Assembly (NCBI GenBank): GCA_902462065.1
Contig: CABQAK010000069.1
Coordinates: 1-5,384, forward strand
From: an uncultured Collinsella sp.
GTDB lineage: Bacteria; Actinomycetota; Coriobacteriia; Coriobacteriales; Coriobacteriaceae
Direction: 5' to 3'
Length of the DNA stretch: 5,384 nt
The notes under the pieces were generated by a model. That model searched no databases. It was not told the origin of the DNA and saw only the letters and a program-made list of their open reading frames with translations. This document shows, piece after piece, positions 1 through 5,384 of this stretch. Position 1 is the first letter of the stretch; every line of letters begins with the position of its first letter. The position numbers and the translations under genes are program-made.

Positions 1-572
1 GAGTGCGGGGCGGTCGGGCGAGCCGCGTTGGCGGCATCCGCATCGGCAGCCTGCGGCGCGGCGATATTGCCGGTACCGCCCTCGACCACAGAAAAGCCTG
101 CTGCGTGCGGATCGACCGCATCGGCGCCAATCGTGGGGTGCTCGAGCTGCAGAAACGAGGGCATGGTGCTGCCCTGGTCGGCAACCGGAGTCTCGCCGGG
201 TACAAAGGTCGAGGCCGCCTCGGCAGCCTCCTCTTCCTCGGCATCAATATCGGCATCGGCGACGGCGTCTTTCATCGCTTTGACAGCATCCATCATGGAG
301 TCCATGACGGCATCGAGCTCTTCTTCCGAAGACACCTCGATGGGGCCCGCTGCTTGCGGGGCGTCGTCCTGTACAGGGGCGTCGTCCTGGGCGGGCGCAT
401 CGTCGTTTTGCTCATCGGCGTTTTCTGTTTCGGGGGTTTCCGCCGTAGCGCTTTCGTCCAAGATGGGGTCGTCGATGTCGATACCATCGCAGGTTACAAC
501 GTCAATATCTGCGATGACGTCTGCGGAATCATCAATATGCTGTTGAGTCTGGGGGTCCAGCTCGTCTGTCAT
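1..572 (-). CDS. Highly acidic protein of unknown function, N-terminal part (C-terminus beyond the left edge)
   Basis: An uninterrupted reading frame runs from ATG at 572-570 to the left edge, giving 190 residues. Of the first 120 residues, 41 are Asp or Glu and only two (K98, K101) are basic. There is no signal peptide or membrane segment, and the segment is probably disordered. A six-residue unit (QDDAP preceded by A or V) occurs twice at about residues 61-72, mirrored by a 14-bp direct DNA repeat (358-371 and 376-389). A Met-rich stretch follows at about 90-104, which may be helical, then Glu/Ala-rich residues 111-120. GAGGAG (587-582) lies 9 nt before this ATG. An in-frame ATG at 578 is only 3 nt from it, so 572 is preferred. 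The gene is divergent from the downstream dehydrogenase. I do not recognise the family; the acidic part may be a leader to a folded domain outside the window. That it is a gene is well supported by the open frame, ribosome binding site and sensible codon use. Confidence 0.75.
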   Translation of the reverse strand, partial: MTDELDPQTQQHIDDSADVIADIDVVTCDGIDIDDPILDESATAETPETENADEQNDDAPAQDDAPVQDDAPQAAGPIEVSSEEELDAVMDSMMDAVKAMKDAVADADIDAEEEEAAEAASTFVPGETPVADQGSTMPSFLQLEHPTIGADAVDPHAAGFSVVEGGTGNIAAPQAADADAANAARPTAPH

Positions 573-605
573 AGGCATGTGCTCCTCATCGTTGTTTGTC
601 ACCCT

Positions 606-611
606 ATGATA
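606..611 (-). promoter_or_regulatory. Possible -10 box for the acidic-protein gene
   Basis: Read on the minus strand, 611-606 is TATCAT, five of six matches to the -10 consensus. It lies about 34 nt before the start codon and would give a leader of roughly 25-30 nt carrying the GAGGAG site. The hexamer 17 nt further upstream is a poor -35 match, so this is tentative. Confidence 0.25.
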
Positions 612-663
612 AAGTTTCGCGCCGACATCCCACGCGCCGCAGCAAAGTTTCAAAACGTGTTCG

Positions 664-855
664 ATGGCTCGATTTGATAACAATAACTCGGCCGTTTTAT
701 CCAGTTTGTACTTGACAATCCCTTCGCCGAACGACGTGGTGCCGTTCGCCTACCGCGGTCTTTTATTTTCGCTTGAACACGCTAAAGTTGCATCTCAGCT
801 TTTGGCGCGTGAAGTTGGATACGCGCAGTCGGCGGGCGTGCCCGTCGCGATTTGA
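664..855 (+). CDS. Doubtful small ORF (63 aa) ahead of the dehydrogenase
   Basis: An ATG-to-TGA frame of 63 codons ends 11 nt before the dehydrogenase start, with its stop touching that gene's AAAGGA ribosome binding site. For: the middle part (SPNDVVPFAYRG and onward) uses GC-ending codons typical of this genome, and the spacing would allow translational coupling. Against: there is no recognisable ribosome binding site before the ATG, the first third contains several codons otherwise uncommon here (CGA, TTA, ACA), and no motif, signal peptide or membrane segment is visible. It could be a small leader gene, a decayed gene remnant, or chance. No function can be assigned. Confidence 0.2.
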   Translation: MARFDNNNSAVLSSLYLTIPSPNDVVPFAYRGLLFSLEHAKVASQLLAREVGYAQSAGVPVAI

Positions 856-860
856 AAGGA
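855..860 (+). promoter_or_regulatory. Ribosome binding site deciding the dehydrogenase start
   Basis: AAAGGA is 6 nt before ATG 867. It fixes the start at ATG 867 (MGLF...) rather than the in-frame TTG at 852, which lies before this site. Confidence 0.7.
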
Positions 861-866
861 CTTTGT

Positions 867-1667
867 ATGGGACTTTTCACTGGTAAGACCGTGATCGTCA
901 CCGGCGGCGGCAAGGCCACGCTTAAGGACGGCTCCGCTGGTTCCATCGGCTACGGCATCGATATCGCATTTGCCAAGGAGGGCGCGAACCTCGTCATCAC
1001 TGGCCGCAACGTCGCCAAGCTCGAGGCCGCCAAGGAGTCTCTCGAGGCCGAGTACGGTGTCAAGGTTCTGCCTGTTCAGGCTGATGTTTCGGCCGGTCAG
1101 GACAACGAAGCCGTCGTCCAGAACGTCATCGACAAGGCCATTGAGGAGTTCGGCCGCATCGACGCCGTCGTCAACAATGCTCAGGCCAGCGCCTCGGGCG
1201 TGACCATCGCCGATCACACCATGGATCAGTTTAACCTGGCCATTTACTCCGGTCTGTATGCTACCTATCTGTACATGCAGAAGGCCTATCCGCACCTGAA
1301 GGAGACCAAGGGCTCCGTGGTCAACTTTGCCTCGGGCGCCGGCCTGTTTGGCAACTATGGCCAGTGCAGCTATGCTGCCGCCAAGGAGGGCATCCGCGGC
1401 CTGACCCGCGTTGCCGCCAACGAGTGGGGCAAGGACGGCATCAACGTCAATATCGTGTGCCCGCTTGCTTGGACCGCTGCGCTCGAGAACTTCCAGGATG
1501 CTTATCCCGAGGCGTTCAAGGCCAACGTCCACATGCCGCCGGCGGGTCACTACGGCGACGTCGAGAAGGAAATCGGCCGCGTGGTCGTTCAGCTCTGCGG
1601 CCCCGACTTTAAGTACATGAACGGCGAGACCGTCACCCTCGAGGGTGGCATGGGCCAGCGGCCGTAG
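867..1667 (+). CDS. Short-chain dehydrogenase/reductase, 12-alpha-hydroxysteroid dehydrogenase-like
   Basis: A 266-residue classical-size SDR, predicted to be a cytosolic NAD(P)(H)-dependent alcohol/ketone oxidoreductase. The start is ATG 867, with AAAGGA (855-860) 6 nt upstream; a TTG at 852 would overlap that site. Seen in order: a Rossmann first strand with TGGG (12-15), and the glycine loop ending SIGYG (26-30) after an extra stretch TLKDGSAG, longer than the usual TGxxxGxG. At the end of the second strand GRN (46-48) has a basic rather than acidic residue, favouring NADP(H). NNAQ (103-106) replaces the usual NNAG. Catalytic S156 sits in NFASGAG, with Y169 and K173 in YAAAK. The usual helix-4 Asn position appears to be Tyr (about 127). 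From memory, the NNAQASASG, IYSGLYAT and C-terminal GMGQRP segments closely resemble the 12-alpha-hydroxysteroid dehydrogenase of Eggerthella, which oxidises bile acids; the substrate here is inference. It appears monocistronic, followed by hairpins. Confidence 0.9.
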   Translation: MGLFTGKTVIVTGGGKATLKDGSAGSIGYGIDIAFAKEGANLVITGRNVAKLEAAKESLEAEYGVKVLPVQADVSAGQDNEAVVQNVIDKAIEEFGRIDAVVNNAQASASGVTIADHTMDQFNLAIYSGLYATYLYMQKAYPHLKETKGSVVNFASGAGLFGNYGQCSYAAAKEGIRGLTRVAANEWGKDGINVNIVCPLAWTAALENFQDAYPEAFKANVHMPPAGHYGDVEKEIGRVVVQLCGPDFKYMNGETVTLEGGMGQRP

Positions 1668-1669
1668 GG

Positions 1670-1697
1670 GTTACGCGGTTTTTCCAAACCGCGTAAC
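1670..1697 (+). terminator. Perfect 12-bp hairpin just after the dehydrogenase stop
   Basis: GTTACGCGGTTT (1670-1681) pairs perfectly with AAACCGCGTAAC (1686-1697) across a 4-nt TTCC loop, starting 3 nt after the stop codon. No T-run follows, so it is not a textbook intrinsic terminator. It may protect the mRNA 3' end, or be one of a set with the next hairpin. The structure is certain from the sequence; its function is inference. Confidence 0.5.
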
Positions 1698-1739
1698 GGC
1701 TCGACGCTGCGCGGTCACCAGGGCGACAACTTGTCATTC

Positions 1740-1781
1740 AAAGAGGGTGGCATGACCAGAAGGTCTATGCCGCCCTCTTTT
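1740..1781 (+). terminator. Rho-independent terminator of the dehydrogenase transcript
   Basis: AAAGAGGG-T-GGCAT-GACC (1740-1757) pairs with GGTC-T/A-bulge-ATGCCGCCCTCTTT (1762-1780). This gives about 17 pairs with one G-U wobble and a one-base bulge, a tight AGAA loop, and a TCTTTT tail at 1776-1781. The tail is short but the stem is long and GC-rich. It lies about 70 nt after the stop codon, beyond the first hairpin. Confidence 0.7.
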
Positions 1782-1796
1782 CATGCCAATTTGTTC

Positions 1797-1829
1797 GCTC
1801 TGGCGACCGCTCGCTGACGTCGCCAGAGC
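1797..1829. repeat. Perfect 11-bp inverted repeat (third hairpin)
   Basis: GCTCTGGCGAC (1797-1807) and GTCGCCAGAGC (1819-1829) are exact inverted copies around an 11-nt spacer. There is no T-run on either side, so termination is unlikely. It stands 16 nt after the terminator tail and before the larger repeat element. Its role is unknown. Confidence 0.5.
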
Positions 1830-1881
1830 ATCGGCGTTGCCTTGGCTGTTGGAGATGATCTCGTAGTCGTTGGGGGCGTTC

Positions 1882-2004
1882 TTAAATGACTAGTCATAAG
1901 GGACACTCTTGCCGGCACTTGGGGACAGTCCCTAAGTATCGGCAGATTGGGACATTCCTTTGCAAGATGGCGCTGAAGATTGTCCCCGACGACTAGTCAT
2001 TTAA
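1882..2004. repeat. MITE-like palindromic repeat element with 14-bp terminal inverted repeats
   Basis: TTAAATGACTAGTC (1882-1895) and GACTAGTCATTTAA (1991-2004) are exact inverted copies bounding 123 bp. GACTAGTC is itself a palindrome, so the ends also read as direct repeats. Inside, GGGACA recurs at 1900, 1922 and 1949 and appears inverted as TGTCCC at 1981-1986. A hairpin at 1911-1943 pairs GCCGGCACTTGGGGA with TCCCTAAGTATCGGC, with two G-U wobbles and one mismatch. A partial unit outside the left end (TAGTCGTTGGGGGCGTTCTT, 1865-1884) matches, with changes, the inward side of the right end read on the minus strand. No transposase is encoded. TTAA at both tips could be a target duplication or part of the repeats. 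I recall similar GACTAGTCATTTAA repeats between genes in Collinsella, but could not check. Confidence 0.6.
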
Positions 2005-2047
2005 TGCACCAGTTTCTGTCGAGTCGGTGCTTCTTGCGGGTTGCCCG

Positions 2048-2053
2048 TATAAT
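2048..2053 (+). promoter_or_regulatory. Consensus -10 box of the tgt promoter
   Basis: TATAAT is a perfect -10 hexamer 37 nt before the tgt start. No good -35 match lies 16-18 nt upstream. Transcription would start near 2060, giving a leader of about 30 nt that carries AAGGAG. The promoter lies 43 bp beyond the right end of the repeat element. Confidence 0.6.
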
Positions 2054-2090
2054 GGTCTGCGTATGAACCGCAACCAAGGAGTTCCAGTTT

Positions 2091-3230
<1,140 letters not shown>

Positions 3231-3240
3231 GGGCGACAGA

Positions 3241-3288
3241 CACGCTTGCAGAGCGTGGGCAATGGCAAAGGCTGAGCGGCAACCGCTC
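3241..3288 (+). other. Two small perfect hairpins downstream of tgt
   Basis: CACGCT (3241-3246) pairs with AGCGTG (3252-3257) across TGCAG. GAGCGG (3274-3279) pairs with CCGCTC (3283-3288) across CAA. Neither is followed by a T-run. They lie 10-58 nt after the tgt stop, in a stretch that is either tgt 3' UTR or the leader of the next gene. I do not recognise a known riboswitch fold. Confidence 0.35.
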
Positions 3289-3379
3289 GTCACATTTGCT
3301 GACACCGGCTGCGCGACCGCTGACCGATAGCTTGCAAGCACTTGATGCATCGTGGGTACCATACCGAATAGTTGATGTT

Positions 3380-3429
3380 CGGGCGGGTGTTTGGCGCATG
3401 GCGTCGACCCCGCCCGTTTTTCTTTTTCT
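3380..3429 (+). terminator. Strong intrinsic terminator directly ahead of the LOG gene
   Basis: CGGGCGGG (3380-3387) pairs with CCCGCCCG (3409-3416). After two single-base bulges the stem continues with TTGGCGC (3391-3397) against GCGTCGA (3401-3407), including two G-U pairs, around an ATG triloop. TTTTTCTTTTTCT (3417-3429) follows immediately. It ends 150-200 nt after the tgt stop but only 4 nt before the next gene's AGGAG, so it is either the tgt terminator or a leader attenuator for the LOG gene. Confidence 0.8.
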
Positions 3430-3433
3430 CGAT

Positions 3434-3438
3434 AGGAG
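3434..3438 (+). promoter_or_regulatory. Ribosome binding site fixing the LOG gene start
   Basis: AGGAG with 5 nt before ATG 3444. The same frame is open back to a TTG at 3372, but that extension is encoded by the terminator stem and U-tract (Arg/Pro then four Phe), so ATG 3444 is preferred. Confidence 0.75.
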
Positions 3439-3443
3439 CACCC

Positions 3444-4202
3444 ATGATTAAGAATGAGAACGTCGAGGGCGAGCCTGCCTACGACGAGACGTACCGCCGC
3501 GGCCCCGTGGTCATGCGCGGCCCCATGATTCCTAAGGACAACACCTACGCCAACCTGCTGGCGCCCGAGGACTCGACCGACTGGTTGCATGCCGATCCGT
3601 GGCGCGTACTGCGCATCCAGGCCGAGTTTGTCGATGGTTTTGGCGCACTTGCCGAGCTCGGGCCTGCGGTGACCATCTTCGGTAGCGCCCGCACGCCCAA
3701 GACCGATCCGCTCTACAAGGCGGCGCGCACGGTCGGTCGCAAGATCGCGCAGCGCGGCGTGGCGGTCATCACCGGTGGCGGCCCCGGCATCATGGAAGCG
3801 GCCAACAAGGGAGCGGCGAGCGTCAACGGTAAGTCAGTTGGCCTGGGCATTGAATTGCCGCACGAGCAGGGGCTCAACAAATACGTGAACCTTGGTATGG
3901 ACTTCCGCTACTTCTTTGTGCGCAAGACCATGTTCGTCAAATACAGCTCGGGCGCCATCGTGTTTCCCGGCGGGTTTGGCACGCTCGACGAGATGTTCGA
4001 GGTGCTCACGCTGGTGCAGACGCACAAGGTCAAGCGCATGCCGCTCGTGCTGGTGGGCAGCGAGTACTGGCAGGGCCTGTTCGACTGGCTCAACGGCCCG
4101 GTAATGAGCGCCGGTATGATTAGCCCGCTCGACCCGGATCTGGTACACATTACCGACGACCTCAACGAGGCCGTCGACATCGCGCTCAGCGGGTTGATGT
4201 AG
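3444..4202 (+). CDS. LOG-family (TIGR00730-type) nucleotide 5'-monophosphate phosphoribohydrolase
   Basis: A 252-residue Rossmann-fold protein of the LOG family, once misnamed lysine decarboxylase. Characterised members cleave cytokinin riboside monophosphates, or AMP, to a free base and ribose 5-phosphate in the cytosol. About 70 residues of hydrophilic N-terminal extension precede the first strand (VTIFGSART, 76-84). The nucleotide-binding GGGPGIMEAANKGA spans 111-124. FVRK (158-161) supplies the family's conserved Arg (R160), and PGGFGTLDE (175-183) holds the catalytic Glu (E183), so the active site looks intact. The length and N-terminal extension fit the longer, type II-like LOG proteins. 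The physiological substrate in gut actinobacteria is unknown, and plant-hormone synthesis should not be assumed. It stands alone: a terminator precedes it and 114 nt separate it from the toxin-antitoxin operon. Confidence 0.92.
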   Translation: MIKNENVEGEPAYDETYRRGPVVMRGPMIPKDNTYANLLAPEDSTDWLHADPWRVLRIQAEFVDGFGALAELGPAVTIFGSARTPKTDPLYKAARTVGRKIAQRGVAVITGGGPGIMEAANKGAASVNGKSVGLGIELPHEQGLNKYVNLGMDFRYFFVRKTMFVKYSSGAIVFPGGFGTLDEMFEVLTLVQTHKVKRMPLVLVGSEYWQGLFDWLNGPVMSAGMISPLDPDLVHITDDLNEAVDIALSGLM

Positions 4203-4241
4203 AGCAATCGTGCCCACCGCGACATGAATATGTATGGCAAT

Positions 4242-4290
4242 CTGATGCTATCTAACGTCAGTTTGCCGTTTATATTGGGTATACTGATGC
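4242..4290 (+). promoter_or_regulatory. Promoter and candidate operator of the toxin-antitoxin operon
   Basis: TATACT (4280-4285) is a good -10 box, 31 nt before the antitoxin start; no strong -35 box is seen 17 nt upstream. CTGATGC occurs twice (4242-4248 and 4284-4290), 42 bp apart, about four helical turns, the second copy overlapping the -10 box. CTGATG (4242-4247) also forms an imperfect dyad with CGTCAG (4256-4261). RelB/DinJ antitoxins usually repress their own operon through such sites. That this is the operator is inference. Confidence 0.4.
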
Positions 4291-4316
4291 AAAAGACGAG
4301 AGCGAGGAGGTCGCAA

Positions 4317-4616
4317 ATGTCTACAGCAACAGTTAAGCCTACGACGGTTCGCATCGAAGAGGGGCTCAAGGAGCAGGCGACTGAGTTCTTGGATTCGGTC
4401 GGCCTCAGCCTCAATTCCTATCTCAATCTTGCCGTTCGGCAGCTGGTAAATCAGCGAAAGATTCCTTTTGAGATTGTAGGAAGGGCGGAGGTGCCCAACG
4501 AGGCGACGAGGCGTGCCATGGTGATCGCCGAGGCTCATGAGTTAGGGGTTTTGCCGGACGATAGCCCGTCATTCAACAACGCTGATGAGCTTATATCATT
4601 CCTCGATGAGGACTAG
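4317..4616 (+). CDS. dinJ: RelB/DinJ-family antitoxin
   Basis: A 99-residue antitoxin of a type II system; it should neutralise the adjacent toxin and repress the operon. The N-terminal TTVRIEEGLKEQATEFLDSV (9-28) has the strand-helix pattern of a ribbon-helix-helix DNA-binding domain. The second helix follows at SLNSYLNLAVRQLV (31-44), then KIPFEI (48-53), a typical DinJ feature. The acidic C-terminal tail (about 80-99, ending DED) is the part expected to wrap the toxin. GAGGAGG (4304-4310) lies 6 nt before ATG 4317. The frame is open upstream to 4224, but that extension would cover the promoter and has no ribosome binding site. Codon use is less GC-biased than in tgt, in keeping with a mobile accessory module. 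The symbol is by family resemblance. Confidence 0.9.
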   Translation: MSTATVKPTTVRIEEGLKEQATEFLDSVGLSLNSYLNLAVRQLVNQRKIPFEIVGRAEVPNEATRRAMVIAEAHELGVLPDDSPSFNNADELISFLDED

Positions 4617-4618
4617 CG

Positions 4619-4927
4619 ATGTTTGAGATTAAAGTCGAGGTTCAGTTTAAGGCGGATTATAAACGGACGATGCGCATCCATCCGCAGCTAAAAACCGAGT
4701 TTAAGGCGGCGGTTGCAGAGCTTGCGGCTCACGGGTCGCTTCCCGCGGAATATGGCGCCCATGAGCTTTCAAACCCGGGCGGCAACTACAACGGCCACAT
4801 CGATTTCCATCTATTCGATGGCTTGGTCGATGTGGTCGTTCTCTACTTGCCGCATAAGACTAATCCTGTGATCCGGCTGGTCAGAATGGGCTCTCATGAG
4901 GAGCTGTTCCAGGGTCCGCAGGGCTGA
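4619..4927 (+). CDS. yafQ: YafQ-family (RelE/ParE superfamily) mRNA endonuclease toxin
   Basis: A 102-residue toxin expected to cleave mRNA in the ribosomal A site, stopping translation when the antitoxin is degraded. Alignment by eye with E. coli YafQ places the catalytic residues at H48 (for H50), D62 and H64 (for D61 and H63), D71 (for D67) and H93 in MGSHEELF (for H87, with F97 for F91). The toxin therefore appears active. The loop between H64 and D71 is three residues longer than in E. coli. The gene starts 2 nt after the antitoxin stop, and its ribosome binding site (GAGG, 4608-4611) lies inside the last antitoxin codons, so the two are translationally coupled. The order antitoxin then toxin is usual for the family. 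A palindromic repeat follows. Confidence 0.92.
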   Translation: MFEIKVEVQFKADYKRTMRIHPQLKTEFKAAVAELAAHGSLPAEYGAHELSNPGGNYNGHIDFHLFDGLVDVVVLYLPHKTNPVIRLVRMGSHEELFQGPQG

Positions 4928-4942
4928 TTGCCGATTTCTAAG

Positions 4943-5005
4943 TTGCGGTGGAATAGGGATTGATTTGCGGCCGATAAGCCAAAAACAGTCCCTATTCCAC
5001 CGCAA
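4943..5005. repeat. Perfect 17-bp inverted repeat between convergent genes
   Basis: TTGCGGTGGAATAGGGA (4943-4959) and TCCCTATTCCACCGCAA (4989-5005) are exact inverted copies. The stem extends inward by three more pairs (TTG with CAG, one wobble). The 23-nt loop can fold further (GGC with GCC, TTT with AAA). It sits 15 nt after the toxin stop and 15 nt from the end of the DegV gene, between convergent genes. Neither side has a T-run after the stem, so it is not a classic terminator, though such a stem could stop or protect both transcripts. It looks like a REP-like dispersed palindrome; I recall similar GGTGGAATAGGGA units in Collinsella but could not check. Confidence 0.6.
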
Positions 5006-5020
5006 GTGGTAAAGGTGCCC

Positions 5021-5384
5021 CTAGTGGATGGGTTGGTAGCGGGGGCAGTAGCTGATGGCGATGGCGTCGACGCCTACGTGGGTGGCGATGGTGCAGCCGA
5101 TGGGGCCGGTGCCGGCGTCTACGTAGTTCTGGCCTGCGAGCGCTTGGTTGACGAGCTCCTGCTCCTCGGCGGCGCCTGTCGTGAGCACGCGCACACTTGA
5201 GCCCGGATGCTCGGTCAAAAACTCGAGGCAATCGGCCATGGTGTTGGCAACGATGCGCTTTGCTCCGCGGCCCTTCTTGATGGCCTTGATCTCGCCCGAT
5301 TTCCACTCCGGCGAAACGGCCAGGCGAATGTTGAGCATCTGCGTGAGCTGGCCGGCGAGTTTGGGCGCGCGGCCGTTCTTAACG
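5021..5384 (-). CDS. DegV-family fatty-acid-binding protein, C-terminal part (N-terminus beyond the right edge)
   Basis: The frame enters from the right edge and ends at TAG (5023-5021), showing 120 residues, a little under half of a normal DegV protein of about 280. DegV proteins bind a fatty acid between two domains; those of the FakB type present it to the kinase FakA for phosphorylation and use in phospholipids. Visible family features are KNGRAPKLAGQLTQMLNI near the start (the usual KxGRxS...LLNIKP region), then GEIKAIKKGRGAKR, and near the C-terminus GPIGCTIATHVGVDAIAI with the conserved Thr-His pair (about T101-H102 of the visible part). An internal ATG at 5338 is not the start, because the frame and homology continue upstream. 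No ligand or partner can be inferred, since the N-terminal domain and neighbours lie outside the window. It is convergent with the toxin gene. Confidence 0.9.
   Translation of the reverse strand, partial: VKNGRAPKLAGQLTQMLNIRLAVSPEWKSGEIKAIKKGRGAKRIVANTMADCLEFLTEHPGSSVRVLTTGAAEEQELVNQALAGQNYVDAGTGPIGCTIATHVGVDAIAISYCPRYQPIH

Larger units (their letters stand above)
573..866. other. Divergent intergenic region between the acidic-protein gene and the dehydrogenase
   Basis: This 294-bp stretch is more AT-rich than its flanks and must carry promoters for both directions. It contains the minus-strand ribosome binding site at 582-587 and a consensus TTGACA at 712-717, which has no -10 box at 16-18 nt. 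A weaker pair, TTGATA (674-679) and TTTTAT (695-700), has a short 15-nt spacer. I cannot choose a plus-strand promoter with confidence. The only ORF of note is the doubtful 63-codon one at 664-855. Confidence 0.5.
1668..2090. other. 423-bp gene-free region between the dehydrogenase and tgt
   Basis: No credible coding frame is present. From left to right it holds a 12-bp hairpin (1670-1697), a terminator (1740-1781), an 11-bp inverted repeat (1797-1829), a palindromic repeat element (about 1864-2004), and the tgt promoter and ribosome binding site (2048-2081). The density of dyad symmetry is much higher than in the rest of the window. Confidence 0.7.

Noticed and set aside
3..677. Long plus-strand frame of 224 residues
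   Set aside because: It is antisense to the acidic-protein gene, has no ribosome binding site, and its Gly/Arg/Val-rich composition is the expected shadow of Asp/Ala-rich codons.
712..717. Perfect TTGACA as a dehydrogenase -35 box
   Set aside because: No acceptable -10 hexamer 16-18 nt downstream.
795..1550. 251-residue minus-strand frame
   Set aside because: Mirror of the dehydrogenase reading frame; composition typical of antisense in GC-rich DNA, and the plus strand has clear SDR motifs.
3331..3340. Palindrome GCTTGCAAGC as an operator
   Set aside because: The exact palindrome is only 10 bp with no second copy or promoter context; it could be chance.
3372..3443. 24-residue N-terminal extension of the LOG protein
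   Set aside because: It would be encoded by the terminator stem and U-tract, and starts at TTG without a ribosome binding site.
4224..4316. 31-residue N-terminal extension of the antitoxin
   Set aside because: It covers the promoter and ribosome binding site; the DinJ fold begins after ATG 4317.

Overview
The window is GC-rich, compact bacterial chromosome. Codon choice, strong AGGAG-type ribosome binding sites and protein resemblance (a short-chain dehydrogenase close to what I recall from Eggerthella, plus intergenic palindromic repeats of a kind I recall from Collinsella) suggest a gut actinobacterium of class Coriobacteriia, most likely Collinsella or a near relative. That assignment is from memory and inference, not from a search.

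Layout, left to right. (1) Positions 1-572, minus strand: the N-terminal 190 residues of an extremely acidic, Asp/Glu/Ala-rich protein that runs off the left edge. (2) 573-866: a divergent intergenic region with a doubtful 63-codon ORF. (3) 867-1667, plus: a short-chain dehydrogenase/reductase with a lengthened glycine-rich loop, resembling bacterial 12-alpha-hydroxysteroid dehydrogenases. (4) 1668-2090: 423 bases without a gene, holding three successive perfect or near-perfect hairpins (the second a credible terminator), then a repeat element of about 120-140 bp with 14-bp terminal inverted repeats, then the tgt promoter. (5) 2091-3230, plus: tgt, tRNA-guanine transglycosylase, complete with nucleophile and zinc site. 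(6) 3231-3443: two small hairpins, then a strong intrinsic terminator whose U-tract ends just before the ribosome binding site of the next gene. (7) 3444-4202, plus: a LOG-family (TIGR00730-type) phosphoribohydrolase. (8) 4317-4927, plus: a two-gene type II toxin-antitoxin operon, a RelB/DinJ-like antitoxin followed after 2 nt by a YafQ-like RNase toxin with its catalytic residues present. (9) 4928-5020: a perfect 17-bp inverted repeat between convergent genes. (10) 5021-5384, minus: the C-terminal 120 residues of a DegV-family fatty-acid-binding protein that runs off the right edge.

Apart from the toxin-antitoxin pair, the genes look like independently transcribed units rather than one pathway: each is separated by hairpins or repeats. 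The best candidates for something under-described are the two intergenic palindromic repeats (which share the 9-mer CAGTCCCTA), the terminator placed directly against the LOG gene's ribosome binding site, and the steroid-dehydrogenase-like enzyme. I did not see a clearly new multi-gene system.
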